The notes under the pieces: generated by a model
What the model was told of the DNA's origin: nothing
The model's input: only the letters and a program-made list of their open reading frames with translations
The model's database searches: none
Source of the DNA: Aliiglaciecola lipolytica
Lineage (GTDB): Bacteria > Pseudomonadota > Gammaproteobacteria > Enterobacterales > Alteromonadaceae
Assembly: GCF_018860635.1 (NCBI RefSeq)
Contig: NZ_JAHKPT010000006.1
Span: 104,444 to 168,443 of the forward strand
Direction of reading: 5' to 3'
DNA length: 64,000 nt
Shown here: one piece after another, positions 37,235 through 47,864 of the stretch
How positions within the stretch are numbered: position 1 is the stretch's first letter
How the letters are laid out: each line of letters opens with the position of its first letter
Made by a program: the position numbers and the translations under genes

Positions 37235-37268
37235 AATACCTTGTAGAACATTAGGTTATCAAGGTATT
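37235..37268. repeat. Inverted repeat upstream of the M23 peptidase gene
   Basis: AATACCTTG and CAAGGTATT form 9-bp perfect arms around a 16-base loop in the 285-bp gap between lpxC and the M23 gene. It could be an operator or a structure in the M23 leader. Its role is unknown; nothing else was recognised in 37060-37307. Confidence 0.4.
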
Positions 37269-37307
37269 TATATGAAGTGTTTTGTTCTTTTAGCCAGATG
37301 CTAAACT

Positions 37308-37333
37308 AAAAAATGCCGCAGATGCGGCATTTT
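37308..37333 (-). terminator. Terminator of lpxC
   Basis: A perfect stem AAATGCCGC/GCGGCATTT with a 4-nt loop and T-rich 3' flank on the minus strand, just after the lpxC stop. Confidence 0.88.
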
Positions 37334-37345
37334 GATGTTCAATAG

Positions 37346-38260
37346 CTAATTTGCTAAAACTGCAGATGCAAAATGAATGGGGACTTCATCTTGATTTTCG
37401 TACGTTACATATTCCCAGCAAGTCTGGTCATTTAACATCGCATTGAGTAGCTTGTTATTTAGACCATGACCTGATTTGTATGCTTTCAACTCACCAACAA
37501 TACTGTGAGCTCCCAGGTATAAATCGCCTACCGCATCAAGAATTTTATGTTTCAAAAACTCATCTTGATAACGTAAACCTTCAGGATTCAACACTCGGTA
37601 TTCATCCAGAGCAACTGCATTTTCCATGCTGCCACCCAAGGCCAAATTATTGGCATTCATGTATTCGAAGTCGCGCATAAAACCAAAAGTTCTGGCTCGA
37701 CTTACCTGATCAACGTAAGAGGATGCATCAAAATCCATCACAATGTGTTGACGAGTTTGACTAATAACTGGGTGTTCAAAATCAATTTTGAAATCCACTC
37801 TGAAGCCATCGTAAGGATGAAACTCCGCCCACTTATCGCCGTCTTCAACACGTATGTGTTTAATAATACGAATGAACTTTTTGGGTGCATTTAGCTCTTC
37901 AATACCCGCTGATTGCAGCAAGAAAATGAACGGACTCGCGCTGCCGTCCATAATCGGAAGTTCATTACTGTCTACTTCAACAATAATGTTATCGATGCCT
38001 AAACCAGCCAGGGCTGAGGATAAATGCTCAACAGTATAGATTGATACCCCGTTTTCATTACTCAAACAGGTACACAGCACTGTGTCGCCTACAGCATTCG
38101 CTTTGGCAGGAATATCCACATGGGGCTCAAGATCTATGCGGCGAAATACAATACCAGTATTCGCCGGCGCAGGCCGGAGAGTCATGGAGACCTTTTCACC
38201 TTTGTGCAGACCTATCCCTGTTTCTTGCACAGCATGTTTGATTGTGCGTTGCTTTATCAT
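37346..38260 (-). CDS. lpxC: UDP-3-O-acyl-N-acetylglucosamine deacetylase LpxC
   Basis: A 304-residue zinc enzyme, the committed step of lipid A synthesis. Conserved blocks: [38 protein letters not shown] (zinc His), SRARTFGF and [14 protein letters not shown] (zinc His and Asp). It is the last gene of the dcw region but has its own promoter and terminator, so it is probably a separate transcript. Confidence 0.97.
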   Translation of the reverse strand: MIKQRTIKHAVQETGIGLHKGEKVSMTLRPAPANTGIVFRRIDLEPHVDIPAKANAVGDTVLCTCLSNENGVSIYTVEHLSSALAGLGIDNIIVEVDSNELPIMDGSASPFIFLLQSAGIEELNAPKKFIRIIKHIRVEDGDKWAEFHPYDGFRVDFKIDFEHPVISQTRQHIVMDFDASSYVDQVSRARTFGFMRDFEYMNANNLALGGSMENAVALDEYRVLNPEGLRYQDEFLKHKILDAVGDLYLGAHSIVGELKAYKSGHGLNNKLLNAMLNDQTCWEYVTYENQDEVPIHFASAVLAN

Positions 38261-38310
38261 CTAACTGTTGCCTAATCCAAAAACATTATATCAGCTAAAA
38301 ACCGGCGCGT

Positions 38311-38339
38311 ATTATACTGACCAACTGGTCTAATGTCAA
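38311..38339 (-). promoter_or_regulatory. Consensus sigma70 promoter of lpxC
   Basis: On the minus strand TTGACA (38339-38334), a 17-bp spacer and TATAAT (38316-38311) match the sigma70 consensus exactly. The spacer contains the inverted repeat GACCA-N2-TGGTC (38319-38330), a possible repressor site. The transcript would start near 38304, about 44 bases before the ATG. The remaining 38340-38497 shows no gene. Confidence 0.8.
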
Positions 38340-38497
38340 AAATCTGTCATATTTGTTAAACCGCACTTTCACATCTAGTCAGTAATATTGTCAATTTCAC
38401 ATTCGACATCTATCACCTTATGACCAAGCACAGTATAACCCTTCGCGTTTTTAAGCTTTCAAAAATTCGTAATTATCTATCTAGCTATGACCACTAA

Positions 38498-38524
38498 TTC
38501 GCCAAAAAATTCAAATTCGGCGAA
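38498..38524 (-). terminator. Weak hairpin after ftsZ
   Basis: Arms TTCGCC and GGCGAA around an AT-rich 15-base loop, a few bases after the ftsZ stop on the minus strand. There is no proper T-run beyond the stem, so it may be a processing or weak termination site. Confidence 0.35.
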
Positions 38525-38527
38525 AAA

Positions 38528-39694
38528 TCAGTCTGCCTGCTTGCGTAAAAATGCAGGAATATCCAAATACTCATAATCAGTATTGGCTTCCGTTTTTTCT
38601 TCGGTTGCGACAGCTTTATTCATATCAGTGGCTGTATTACCAATTCGATCACCGCCATCAGGCTGTAATTTGAATTGTTTTGCTTCCGCTGATACCCGTG
38701 AGCCTTGACTGCTAACCAATGAGATATCTGGTTTACGTTCTGCACCAATGCCTGTAGCCACAACGGTTACTCGTAATTCATCACTCATATCCATATCAAT
38801 AACGGTACCTACAACGACGGTTGCATTTTCAGAGGCAAAGGCTTTAACCGCATTACCAACTGTTTCAAACTCATCAATCGCAAAGTCAGGACCAGCAGTG
38901 ATATTAACCAAAATACCGCGGGCACCAGATAGATCGATATCTTCCAACAATGGACAAGCAATAGCCGCTTCAGACGCTTCTTCTGCACGGTCTTCACCTT
39001 TAGCAGAGCCACTTCCCATCATCGCTGTACCCATTTCAGACATCACAGTTTTCACGTCTGCAAAGTCAACGTTTATCAAACCTGGACGCGTGATTAGCTC
39101 GGCAATACCCTGAACCGCACCACGTAACACATCATTGGCTTCGCTAAATGCTTTAAGCAATGGCGTACCACGCCCCATTACTTTCAATAACTTTTCGTTA
39201 GGAATAGTAATTAATGAATCAACGTATTTTGATAACTCTTCAATACCTTGATCAGCGAATTCTGTACGTTTTTTACCTTCAAACGGAAACGGTTTGGTCA
39301 CAACAGCAACTGTCAAAATGCCTAATTCTTTAGCCACTTTAGCCACTTCTGGTGCAGCACCTGTTCCTGTTCCACCGCCCATTCCAGCGGTAATAAATAC
39401 CATGTCAGCACCTTCAAGGGCTTGACGAATATTTTCACGGTCTTCTTCTGCAGCTTGGCGACCTATATTTGGGTTAGCGCCAGCTCCTAGCCCCTTAGTG
39501 ACACCTGAGCCGATTTGTAAAGTTAGGTTGGCAGATGAACTACGCAAAACTTGGGCGTCAGTGTTTACCGCAATAAACTCTACACCTTCAATACTTTGCG
39601 AAACCATGTGCTCAATTGCATTGCCACCGCCGCCGCCGACGCCGATAACCTTGATGACAGCTTCTTCGCTGTGACTATCCATTAATTCAAACAT
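38528..39694 (-). CDS. ftsZ: Cell division protein FtsZ
   Basis: A 388-residue tubulin-like GTPase that forms the division ring. It starts [23 protein letters not shown] as in E. coli; a longer frame to 39739 is rejected because CGGAG lies 7 bases before this ATG. The GTP signature [10 protein letters not shown] and T7 loop [11 protein letters not shown] are present, followed by a variable linker. The C-terminal peptide [11 protein letters not shown] binds FtsA and ZipA. Confidence 0.98.
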   Translation of the reverse strand: MFELMDSHSEEAVIKVIGVGGGGGNAIEHMVSQSIEGVEFIAVNTDAQVLRSSSANLTLQIGSGVTKGLGAGANPNIGRQAAEEDRENIRQALEGADMVFITAGMGGGTGTGAAPEVAKVAKELGILTVAVVTKPFPFEGKKRTEFADQGIEELSKYVDSLITIPNEKLLKVMGRGTPLLKAFSEANDVLRGAVQGIAELITRPGLINVDFADVKTVMSEMGTAMMGSGSAKGEDRAEEASEAAIACPLLEDIDLSGARGILVNITAGPDFAIDEFETVGNAVKAFASENATVVVGTVIDMDMSDELRVTVVATGIGAERKPDISLVSSQGSRVSAEAKQFKLQPDGGDRIGNTATDMNKAVATEEKTEANTDYEYLDIPAFLRKQAD

Positions 39695-39778
39695 TATTTT
39701 TCTCCGATTTTTGCGCGATAAAACATGAGTCGTTAACACCCACGTTCAATTTTTTAAGATCCCGAGATATTTCCATCC

Positions 39779-41008
39779 TCAGAATTCCCCCTTAAACCAA
39801 CTTTGAACACGATGCCATAATCCTTCACTGGAGCCGGCTTTTTGCGCCGATTTCGATTGCATGGATTCTTTGCCATATTGCAATAATCCCACTGCAGTTG
39901 CGAAACTCGCATCTTCAACGTATTCAGATAATCCTTTCATGCCAATGGGTTCTCCAACTCGAACTGGCATTTGAAACAATTCTTCAGCAAATTCAACGGC
40001 ACCTTCCATTTTGGCCGAGCCGCCAGTTAACACTATTCCAGCGGCAATTTGCTCTTCCAACCCACTGGCTTTGATCTCTTCATGGATCAATTCAAACAAT
40101 TCTTGATAACGAGGCTCAATCACCTCAGCCAAAGTGTGTCTAGACATCATTCTTGATGGACGCCCACCGACACTTGGCACTTGTATTTGTTCTTCCATAC
40201 TCACCATGTCGCGCAGCGCGCAGGCATAGTTAATTTTTATCTCTTCAGCATGATTAATCGGGGTTCTAAATATCTTAGCGATATCACTAGTGATTTGATT
40301 TCCTGCCACCGGTATAACCGCGGTATGACGAATAGCACCATCGGTGTACACCACCATGTCTATGGTTCCACCACCGATATCAACAACACAAACACCCAAT
40401 TCTTTTTCATCATCAGTTAAAACTGCGTAACTCGAGGCCAATGCTGAAAATATCATTTGATCTGCATTGAGTTCACAGCGCTCAACACATTTCACTAAAT
40501 TCTTCGCCATATCATCAGCGCAAGTAATAATGTGTGCTCTGGCTTCCATTCGAACACCAGACATACCAATAGGGTTTTTTATCCCTTCTTGCACATCGAT
40601 GGTGTACTCCTGAGGGAGCACATGTAACAAACGACGCTCTAATGCAATAGGCACTGAACGAGCCGCATGTACGACGTTGTCAACATCATCTTGGGTCACT
40701 TCCTGATTATTAATCGGTACCATGCCGCTTTCGTTTTGACACTTCACATGACGACCAGATATCGACATAAACACAGAAGATACGCGACAATCAGCCATCA
40801 ACTCCATTTCGCCTACAGCTCGTTGCACAGACTGTACAAGCAAGTTCAAGTCGTTGACGCCACCTTTATCCATACCTTTGGCTGAATGAGTGCCAACACC
40901 GACAATGCTGATATCGCCGTCGTCAAGAATCTCTCCGACCACAGCTTTCACTTTACTTGTGCCCATGTCTAAGCCAACGATTAGATTTCTTTCTGCCACC
41001 TTAGACAT
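39779..41008 (-). CDS. ftsA: Cell division protein FtsA
   Basis: A 409-residue actin-like ATPase that ties FtsZ to the membrane. GLDMGTSKVKAVVGEI starts the fold, followed by VVDIGGGTIDMVVY and GIVLTGGSAKMEG. The C-terminal amphipathic helix (SEGLWHRVQSWFKGEF) is the membrane anchor. It lies 84 bases upstream of ftsZ, leaving room for an internal promoter. Confidence 0.97.
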   Translation of the reverse strand: MSKVAERNLIVGLDMGTSKVKAVVGEILDDGDISIVGVGTHSAKGMDKGGVNDLNLLVQSVQRAVGEMELMADCRVSSVFMSISGRHVKCQNESGMVPINNQEVTQDDVDNVVHAARSVPIALERRLLHVLPQEYTIDVQEGIKNPIGMSGVRMEARAHIITCADDMAKNLVKCVERCELNADQMIFSALASSYAVLTDDEKELGVCVVDIGGGTIDMVVYTDGAIRHTAVIPVAGNQITSDIAKIFRTPINHAEEIKINYACALRDMVSMEEQIQVPSVGGRPSRMMSRHTLAEVIEPRYQELFELIHEEIKASGLEEQIAAGIVLTGGSAKMEGAVEFAEELFQMPVRVGEPIGMKGLSEYVEDASFATAVGLLQYGKESMQSKSAQKAGSSEGLWHRVQSWFKGEF

Positions 41009-41029
41009 ATTATTTGCTACCCACTTTAA

Positions 41030-41776
41030 CTAACTCTCTTGTTCATTTGTTGATGCGCTTTTCCATCCCACGGCTAACCCCGTGTCGTAGCGCAAGTCAA
41101 TGTAATCTACTTGTTTATCTTGCTTTTTAAGCAGTGGATAAACGTCGACAAAACGTTGCAATCTATCTACATATTCTGAGCGTCCGAGGTTAAGTCGAAT
41201 GCCATTTTTTAGACGTAAGTTCCATGCAAAACGCTCACTTAGATATAATTCATCAATACTCAAACTGGCTGAGTTAAGTAAAGTTTGCATATCACGATAA
41301 CCATCCAATGCTGTTTGCTCACTGCCACCGGGACCGAACAAAGCAGGCAACATTGCATCTGGTAACTGCGCATCAAACATTTCACCGTATTGATTCAATA
41401 GCGAATCGCGATTCCATCTTGCACTGGCGATCTCTTCCACTACATGAATATTCAAGCTATTCGGCCAACGCTTGCGAACGGATGCGCGATGAACCCAAGG
41501 TAAAGCTTCAATTTCCCGATGAAGTCGATCCACATCTACTTCGAAAAAACTTTCAGGATGTTTTGAACGAATGGTATTTTCGATCAGCTCATCTTTAATA
41601 TTTACTCTTTTTCCACTAACAATAACCTGGTTTATTGGTGCTCTTTGGGCATCTTCCAACCAATTGTCTAACCACCAAATGGCATAAACTAGACTGAGCA
41701 AAACAACAGCCAAAAAGACCATGCCAGCTAATTGATAGCGGCGATTAGTCTGGCTATTGTCGGCTAATTGTTGCAC
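41030..41776 (-). CDS. ftsQ: Cell division protein FtsQ
   Basis: A 248-residue bitopic divisome protein: short cytoplasmic N-terminus, membrane segment (about 17-36), POTRA domain starting INQVIVSGKRVNIKDELI and a beta domain. It links the early and late divisome through FtsBL. It starts with GTG, overlapping the ddlB stop as TAGTG. Confidence 0.93.
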   Translation of the reverse strand: MQQLADNSQTNRRYQLAGMVFLAVVLLSLVYAIWWLDNWLEDAQRAPINQVIVSGKRVNIKDELIENTIRSKHPESFFEVDVDRLHREIEALPWVHRASVRKRWPNSLNIHVVEEIASARWNRDSLLNQYGEMFDAQLPDAMLPALFGPGGSEQTALDGYRDMQTLLNSASLSIDELYLSERFAWNLRLKNGIRLNLGRSEYVDRLQRFVDVYPLLKKQDKQVDYIDLRYDTGLAVGWKSASTNEQES

Positions 41777-42723
41777 TAGTGCTGATCCGCCGTTTGCAAT
41801 ATTGCCAACACTAATTGCTCAAAGGTCATTCCTGCCTGTTTCGCTGCCATTGGCACTAAACTTTTTTCAGTCATGCCTGGTACAGTATTGGCCTCCAATA
41901 AATAAAACTGCCCACTTTGGTCACGCATAAAATCAATCCGTCCCCAACCGATACCTGACACAGCATCGAAGGCTTGGAGAGCTAGCTCACCAAGCCTATT
42001 TTCATCTTCAATAGATAACCCACTAGGACAAAAATATTCTGTAGAATCAGAATGATACTTTGCGTCATAATCATAAAAAGTATGTGGGGTAGACATACGA
42101 ATTGATGGCAAAGCTTTACCATTTAAAATAGTAACTGTGTATTCTGGACCATGAATGAAGCGCTCTAGCAAGACGCTATTATCGTATTTAAATGCGTCTT
42201 GAATGGCAGCGTCTAATTGTGCAGCATTCGTCACTTTGGTCATACCTATGCTGGAACCTTCCTGCGCAGGCTTAACCATGACTGTGTCCCCCAACTCTTG
42301 CATTATAACCCTGCAAGATCCTGCATCAAAGCTACTTTTCTCAGCAATCTGATAATTTGCGGTTGGTAAGCCCAATGTTTGCCAAATTTGTTTAGTTTTA
42401 ATTTTGTCCATTGCTAGGGCAGAACCTAACACCCCACTGCCAGTGTAAGGCAATTGCAGAACTTGTAACGCCCCTTGCATGCTGCCATCTTCGCCGCCAC
42501 GACCGTGCAGCATAATTAACACACGCTTAAATCCTTGTTCCACAAGCTCTGTTATCAAATGTTCAGCAGGATCAAATTTATGGGCATCGACGCCAGCACT
42601 TTGCAGCGCTTTAAGAACAGCATTTCCGGAACGCAAAGAAACTTCGCGTTCTGCAGAATGACCACCAAATAAGACGGCCACTTTACCAAACTGTTTTACA
42701 TCAATGTTTAATCCAAGTGTCAT
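41776..42723 (-). CDS. ddlB: D-alanine--D-alanine ligase DdlB
   Basis: A 315-residue ATP-grasp enzyme that makes D-Ala-D-Ala for peptidoglycan precursors. Conserved blocks: [44 protein letters not shown] and [13 protein letters not shown]. The start overlaps the murC stop by 4 bases (ATGA). Confidence 0.97.
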   Translation of the reverse strand: MTLGLNIDVKQFGKVAVLFGGHSAEREVSLRSGNAVLKALQSAGVDAHKFDPAEHLITELVEQGFKRVLIMLHGRGGEDGSMQGALQVLQLPYTGSGVLGSALAMDKIKTKQIWQTLGLPTANYQIAEKSSFDAGSCRVIMQELGDTVMVKPAQEGSSIGMTKVTNAAQLDAAIQDAFKYDNSVLLERFIHGPEYTVTILNGKALPSIRMSTPHTFYDYDAKYHSDSTEYFCPSGLSIEDENRLGELALQAFDAVSGIGWGRIDFMRDQSGQFYLLEANTVPGMTEKSLVPMAAKQAGMTFEQLVLAILQTADQH

Positions 42724-44174
42724 TCGGCAAACCCTGTATTCATTCGTTCTTTGCTTAATTCAATCGACTGCAAATATTTGGCAATCTGGCCAATATTTCC
42801 AGCTCCTTGCGTCATCAAAACATCTTGATCTCTTAACGCTTCTGAAAGTAATTTGGGCAACTCATCTTTGTTCGCCACATAAATTGGCTCGATTTGCCCA
42901 CGTTGTCTTATAGAGCGACATAAAGCCTTGCTATCAGCACCTTCAATCGCCGCTTCTCCAGCAGAATACACTTCGAGTAATAACAAACAGTCAACTTGTG
43001 ATAGCACCCGCACGAAGTCTTCATATAAGTCACGAGTACGAGTAAATCGATGGGGCTGATAGGCCATCACTAATCGCTTATCTGGCCAGTTATTGCGAGC
43101 AACTGCAATGGTCGCAGCCACTTCCGTAGGATGATGACCGTAATCATCAACCAAAATCACTTCGCCCTCCCCGGTGTCGAAACAACCTAGTTGTTCGAAA
43201 CGACGACCAATTCCTTCAAAAGCACCTAACGCATCGACAATAGCCTGATCGTCAACGCCTTCATCTGTGGCGACAGCAATGGCCGATAACGCATTTAAAA
43301 TATTATGTTTGCCGGCAATATTTAAGGTCACCTGCAAATCCGAACGTCCTGAGCGCTGCGCGGTAAAACGACTTTGATTAAAGCCCATCTCAATATTGAC
43401 CGCGCGCACATCAGCTTGCTCGTCAATACCGTAGGTCATTACTTTACGTCCCACACGTGGCAATAGTGCTTGAACTACAGGATCATCTATACACATTACT
43501 GCCAAACCATAGAAGGGTAAGTTGTGCAAAAAATCCAAATAGGTGTCTTGCATCCGCTGGAAATCACCGTCATAAGTTTCCATATGATCAGGTTCAATAT
43601 TGGTCACTATGGATACCATTGGCTGCAGATGCACAAAAGACGCGTCGCTTTCATCCGCTTCAGCAATCAAATACCGGCTGCTACCTAATTTGGCATTTGT
43701 GCCAGCACTGTTTAATAGACCACCTATCACAAATGTAGGATCTAATTCGGCTTGAGCAAAGATTGTCGCCAGTAAACTGGTAGTTGTGGTCTTCCCATGG
43801 GTTCCCGCAACCGCGATGCCATGTCTAAAGCGCATTAGTTCCGCTAACATTTCAGCTCGACGAATAACAGGTACTCTTGCTTCTTTAGCAGCGATAATTT
43901 CCGGATTGGTATGATCAATCGCACTGGACACTACCACCACATTGGCATTTTTAATGTTTTCTTCACGGTGACCAATAAAGACCTTGGCACCTTTGCTTTG
44001 CAAACGCTGGGTCATACCATTATTTTGTTGGTCCGAACCTGAAATTGCGTAACCTTCATTTAACAAAACTTCGGCTATACCGCCCATACCCGCTCCGCCA
44101 ATTCCGATAAAATGAATTTGTTTAATGCGACGCATTTCCGGTACGTGGTAGTTAGCTTTATCAGGCTTAATCAT
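42720..44174 (-). CDS. murC: UDP-N-acetylmuramate--L-alanine ligase MurC
   Basis: A 484-residue Mur ligase adding L-Ala to UDP-MurNAc. N-terminal [20 protein letters not shown] loop [11 protein letters not shown], and [12 protein letters not shown] in the C-terminal domain. Its start overlaps murG by 4 bases. Confidence 0.97.
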   Translation of the reverse strand: MIKPDKANYHVPEMRRIKQIHFIGIGGAGMGGIAEVLLNEGYAISGSDQQNNGMTQRLQSKGAKVFIGHREENIKNANVVVVSSAIDHTNPEIIAAKEARVPVIRRAEMLAELMRFRHGIAVAGTHGKTTTTSLLATIFAQAELDPTFVIGGLLNSAGTNAKLGSSRYLIAEADESDASFVHLQPMVSIVTNIEPDHMETYDGDFQRMQDTYLDFLHNLPFYGLAVMCIDDPVVQALLPRVGRKVMTYGIDEQADVRAVNIEMGFNQSRFTAQRSGRSDLQVTLNIAGKHNILNALSAIAVATDEGVDDQAIVDALGAFEGIGRRFEQLGCFDTGEGEVILVDDYGHHPTEVAATIAVARNNWPDKRLVMAYQPHRFTRTRDLYEDFVRVLSQVDCLLLLEVYSAGEAAIEGADSKALCRSIRQRGQIEPIYVANKDELPKLLSEALRDQDVLMTQGAGNIGQIAKYLQSIELSKERMNTGFAE

Positions 44175-45259
44175 GACGCCACTCCTGCCAACGATTCACA
44201 GATGTCACTAACCGTTTTGGTGGCTAGAGGTTTAGCTAAAGATTTGGCTTTTTGGCCCATATTAATTCGACTTTGTGCGTCGTTAACAAGTTGTTGAATA
44301 ATAACTTTCAAACCACCTTCTTCTAATTGAGGTTGAGGTAATAAAACGGCTGCATGATGATCCACTAATGCCCTTGCATTCATTGTTTGATGGTCATCTA
44401 CAGCATGTGGAAGAGGAACAAATATAGCTGCCACGCCAACCATTGCGACTTCAGCAACGGTTAACGCCCCTGCTCGACAGATGACCACATCTGCCCATGC
44501 ATAGGCCTGAGCCATATCATCGATAAACTCCATGACTTGCCAATTCGTGCTGTCAGGCCATAACTTTTGATAGGTATCAGCAACTATCTGTTGCTGTCCT
44601 TTGCCCGTTTGATGACGTACTTGTGCGTTGGCAATACCAGATAAAGCGGGCGGAACATGGCTATTAAGGGCACTGGCGCCCAACGAACCGCCAACAATAA
44701 GAATATTGCATTTATCATCACTGAACTGCTTAGCAGGTAGGTCGGCAAAATCACTTCTCACCGGATTACCCACCCAGCTATATTTGTTTTCAGACTGCTT
44801 TCCAAATGCCTGATTAAAGCCGGTCAATACGCGGGCAGCGAACTTAGCCAATACTTTATTGGTTAAACCTGGCAACGCATTTTGTTCATGAACAACCAAA
44901 GGCACTCCACGAATCCACGCCGCAATACCGCCAGGGCCGCTAGCAAAACCACCCATGCCCAATACCACATCAGGTTTAACTTGTTTGATCACAGCTAAAG
45001 CTTGCCACACCGAATGAATCACTTGAAACGGAGCTTTTAACAAACGTACGATTCCATTACCGCGAACACCCGCCACATCAATAAAACTGATGTCGAAACC
45101 AGCTTTAGGAACAATATCAGCTTCCATACGAGCAGCTGTGCCTAACCAATGGATTTGCCAATTACGTTGTTGTAATTCTTTTGCCACCGCTATGCCTGGG
45201 AAAACATGTCCTCCCGTGCCGCCAGCCATAATCAAAATAGTTCTGCTCATGTCATTCAT
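44171..45259 (-). CDS. murG: UDP-GlcNAc:lipid I transferase MurG
   Basis: A 362-residue GT-B glycosyltransferase that converts lipid I to lipid II on the inner face of the membrane. Glycine loops [12 protein letters not shown] and [11 protein letters not shown], and the donor site GGSLGAS...[11 protein letters not shown]. The ATG at 45259 overlaps the ftsW stop (ATGA); an in-frame ATG at 45250 is possible. Confidence 0.97.
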   Translation of the reverse strand: MNDMSRTILIMAGGTGGHVFPGIAVAKELQQRNWQIHWLGTAARMEADIVPKAGFDISFIDVAGVRGNGIVRLLKAPFQVIHSVWQALAVIKQVKPDVVLGMGGFASGPGGIAAWIRGVPLVVHEQNALPGLTNKVLAKFAARVLTGFNQAFGKQSENKYSWVGNPVRSDFADLPAKQFSDDKCNILIVGGSLGASALNSHVPPALSGIANAQVRHQTGKGQQQIVADTYQKLWPDSTNWQVMEFIDDMAQAYAWADVVICRAGALTVAEVAMVGVAAIFVPLPHAVDDHQTMNARALVDHHAAVLLPQPQLEEGGLKVIIQQLVNDAQSRINMGQKAKSLAKPLATKTVSDICESLAGVAS

Positions 45260-46554
45260 TCTGCCACGGCCTCACTATTTTTCTGGGCTGCTTCAGCAAG
45301 CATTTTTTTCACTTTAGACTTACCCTTACTGGCTTTTTTCTTTGTCCCCTTGCTCATGGCTTGAACACCATCAACCCGGATTTCAAAATCAATTCGAATT
45401 AAAATGGCTACCGCGACAGCCATTACAATTAAGCTTGAACCGCCGTAACTGACCAGTGGTAGAGTCAAACCTTTGGTAGGAAGTATGCCAGCACTAGCAC
45501 CAACATTGACCGCCGTTTGAAAACTAAACCAAATGCCGATGGCATAGGCTAAATAACCTTCAAATGGACGTTCTGCAAGCAACGCTAAATTACCTAATTT
45601 TAGGGCTTTGAAGACCAAAACAAATAACAAACCTAAAACACATGCGACGCCCAAAAAGCCGAACTCCTCGGCGAGTATCGCCACAATAAAATCGGTATGA
45701 GCTTCCGGCAAAAATTCGAGCTTTTGAAGACTATTTCCTAATCCTTGACCAAACCAGTCACCTCTTCCGTAAGCCATTAATGACTGGGTTAATTGATAAC
45801 CAGCACCAAAGGGATCATCCCAAGGTTTCAAGAACGAACTCATTCGCTCCATTCGATAATCTGCGGTCAAAATCAAGGCCGTAATCGCTGATAATCCAGT
45901 GAATACCAAGCCGAAAAACTGCCAAAGTTTTGCACCCGCTAAAAACAATAATCCAAGAGTGGTGGCAAACATCACCACAACGGTGCCTAAATCCGGTTGC
46001 AATAGAATTAATAAAGCCAACACAAAAAACACCGCTAGCGGCTTAATAAAGCCTTTGAGATTTTCGGTTACTTCTTCGTATCTGCGCACCATGTAGCCAG
46101 CCAAATAACAGAAGAAGAATAACTTTGCTAACTCAGCCACTTGAATAGTGATGGGGCCTATCGCCAACCAGCGACGACTGCCGTTTACTGTGCGGCCAAC
46201 AAAGAGCACCGAAATCAACAACACTACGGCTAATAAAAGAAGCCAAGGATTGCTTACTCGCCACCATTGCATTGGAATTTGCATCACAATACATGCTGCA
46301 ACACAGGCCAAGCACAAATAGATACCGTGACGAATCGCAAAATGAAATGGATTATCAAATAGTCGCGCTGCCACCGGCATAGAAGCAGAGGTAACAATCA
46401 CTAAACCAATCGCCATTAACGCGATGCTGATCAAAATAAAGTTAACATCAAACACACTGCCACTGACTTGCTTTCCATCATGGCGTTGAGAAAACATGCT
46501 GCGCAATAGCGAATCACTTTGCGTGCTCATAGTGGTTGTCCTGCTTTGAGTCAT
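45256..46554 (-). CDS. ftsW: Lipid II polymerase FtsW
   Basis: A 432-residue SEDS-family glycosyltransferase with about ten membrane segments. NGSRRWLAIGPITIQVAELAK, YQLTQSLMAYGRGDWFGQGLG, LPEAHTDFIVAILAEEFG and PLVSYGGSS are typical. It polymerises septal peptidoglycan with FtsI. The long basic C-terminal tail (KGTKKKASKGKSKVKK) is unusual in its lysine density. It overlaps murD by 4 bases. Confidence 0.95.
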   Translation of the reverse strand: MTQSRTTTMSTQSDSLLRSMFSQRHDGKQVSGSVFDVNFILISIALMAIGLVIVTSASMPVAARLFDNPFHFAIRHGIYLCLACVAACIVMQIPMQWWRVSNPWLLLLAVVLLISVLFVGRTVNGSRRWLAIGPITIQVAELAKLFFFCYLAGYMVRRYEEVTENLKGFIKPLAVFFVLALLILLQPDLGTVVVMFATTLGLLFLAGAKLWQFFGLVFTGLSAITALILTADYRMERMSSFLKPWDDPFGAGYQLTQSLMAYGRGDWFGQGLGNSLQKLEFLPEAHTDFIVAILAEEFGFLGVACVLGLLFVLVFKALKLGNLALLAERPFEGYLAYAIGIWFSFQTAVNVGASAGILPTKGLTLPLVSYGGSSLIVMAVAVAILIRIDFEIRVDGVQAMSKGTKKKASKGKSKVKKMLAEAAQKNSEAVAE

Positions 46555-47855
46555 TGAGCGACCTCCAAAACAGCTTGTTTGAATACATCACCGCGATGTT
46601 GATAGTTGTCAAACATATCCAAACTTGCACAAGCTGGGGACAATAAAACGATATCCCCACTTTCTACGATACCGTTTGCAAAGGTAACCGCTTCCATCAA
46701 ATCGGCCACTTCAATACTGCCCGGTTTTAACGATGCTATTTCCCTACCGTCTTTACCTAAGGTTATTAATAAATCTACATCATCTAACAACATCGGTTGT
46801 AGCTGTGTGAAATCGGCTTTTTTACCATCGCCACCAGCAATCAATATAAGTTTACTCGCGCCTCTATTTTTAAGGCTTTGTAAAGCAGCAATAGTGGCCC
46901 CAATATTGGTGGCTTTTGAATCATTTATCCAACGTACATTGTGCTGTTCGCTGACCACTTCAAATCTGTGTGCCAAACCAGTAAATAAGCTTACCGCTTT
47001 AGCAATTGCAGGCTGTTCAACACCAAGTGGCATAACACAGGCGATAGCGGCTTGAATATTTAAAATATTATGCAGCCCCTGCAAAGCGCACTGTTGTGCA
47101 GAAATAAATCCTTCACCATCGACTAAAATCATTTCCGATGTCGCGTCCCAGCTAACTCCTAGCGGAGAGTGACTCAAGCCGAAACTGGTTTTGGTCACAT
47201 AATTTTTTGGCCAAGTTTTAACATCATCACGGTTGGCGATAGTATATTCAGCGTTGCGATAAACACGCTGTTTGGCGTCGGTATAAGCCAAAAATGTTTG
47301 ATGACGATCAATGTGATCTTCACTCACATTCAAAATGGTTGCGCAAACTGGGGTTAATGATTGCAATAATTCAAGCTGAAAACTGGACAATTCGAGTACT
47401 AAATAATCGGCATCAGTATTGAGTAAGTCCAACACCGGAGTGCCTATATTTCCGCCCATTTGCGCTTTCATACCCGCACAGTTAAGCATTTCATTGACCA
47501 AACAAGTTACTGTCGATTTTCCATTAGAACCGGTAATAGCAATGACTGGAGTAGTATTAAAGCGAGCGAATAATTCCACATCACCTATCACCTCCACTCC
47601 CGCTTTTTGCACGTTTTGGAAGACACTACCATTTGGATTAACCCCTGGACTCAATACGACCAAATCAGCATTGAGTAAGACGTCTTGACTGAAATCACCG
47701 CTGAGTGTTTTTACCCCAACTGGCATTTCAACAGGATTACGATCCATACCGATTACGTTCGCCCCGTGCTCCTGTAAAAATTTCACGCAAGACTTGCCGG
47801 TCAGTCCTAAACCAACCACAACAACCTGCATGTTTTTTAAATCAGGGGTTTGCAT
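46551..47855 (-). CDS. murD: UDP-N-acetylmuramoyl-L-alanine--D-glutamate ligase MurD
   Basis: A 434-residue Mur ligase that adds D-Glu. VVVGLGLTGKSCVKFL, the ATP loop ITGSNGKSTVTCLV, LELSSFQLE and WINDSKATNIGAT are all present. It lies between mraY and ftsW in the standard order. Confidence 0.97.
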   Translation of the reverse strand: MQTPDLKNMQVVVVGLGLTGKSCVKFLQEHGANVIGMDRNPVEMPVGVKTLSGDFSQDVLLNADLVVLSPGVNPNGSVFQNVQKAGVEVIGDVELFARFNTTPVIAITGSNGKSTVTCLVNEMLNCAGMKAQMGGNIGTPVLDLLNTDADYLVLELSSFQLELLQSLTPVCATILNVSEDHIDRHQTFLAYTDAKQRVYRNAEYTIANRDDVKTWPKNYVTKTSFGLSHSPLGVSWDATSEMILVDGEGFISAQQCALQGLHNILNIQAAIACVMPLGVEQPAIAKAVSLFTGLAHRFEVVSEQHNVRWINDSKATNIGATIAALQSLKNRGASKLILIAGGDGKKADFTQLQPMLLDDVDLLITLGKDGREIASLKPGSIEVADLMEAVTFANGIVESGDIVLLSPACASLDMFDNYQHRGDVFKQAVLEVAQ

Positions 47856-47864
47856 AACGTCTAT

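Noticed and set aside
38748..39113. 121-residue plus-strand frame
   Set aside because: Antisense shadow of ftsZ.
46606..47055. 149-residue plus-strand frame
   Set aside because: Antisense shadow of murD, which is unambiguous on the minus strand.
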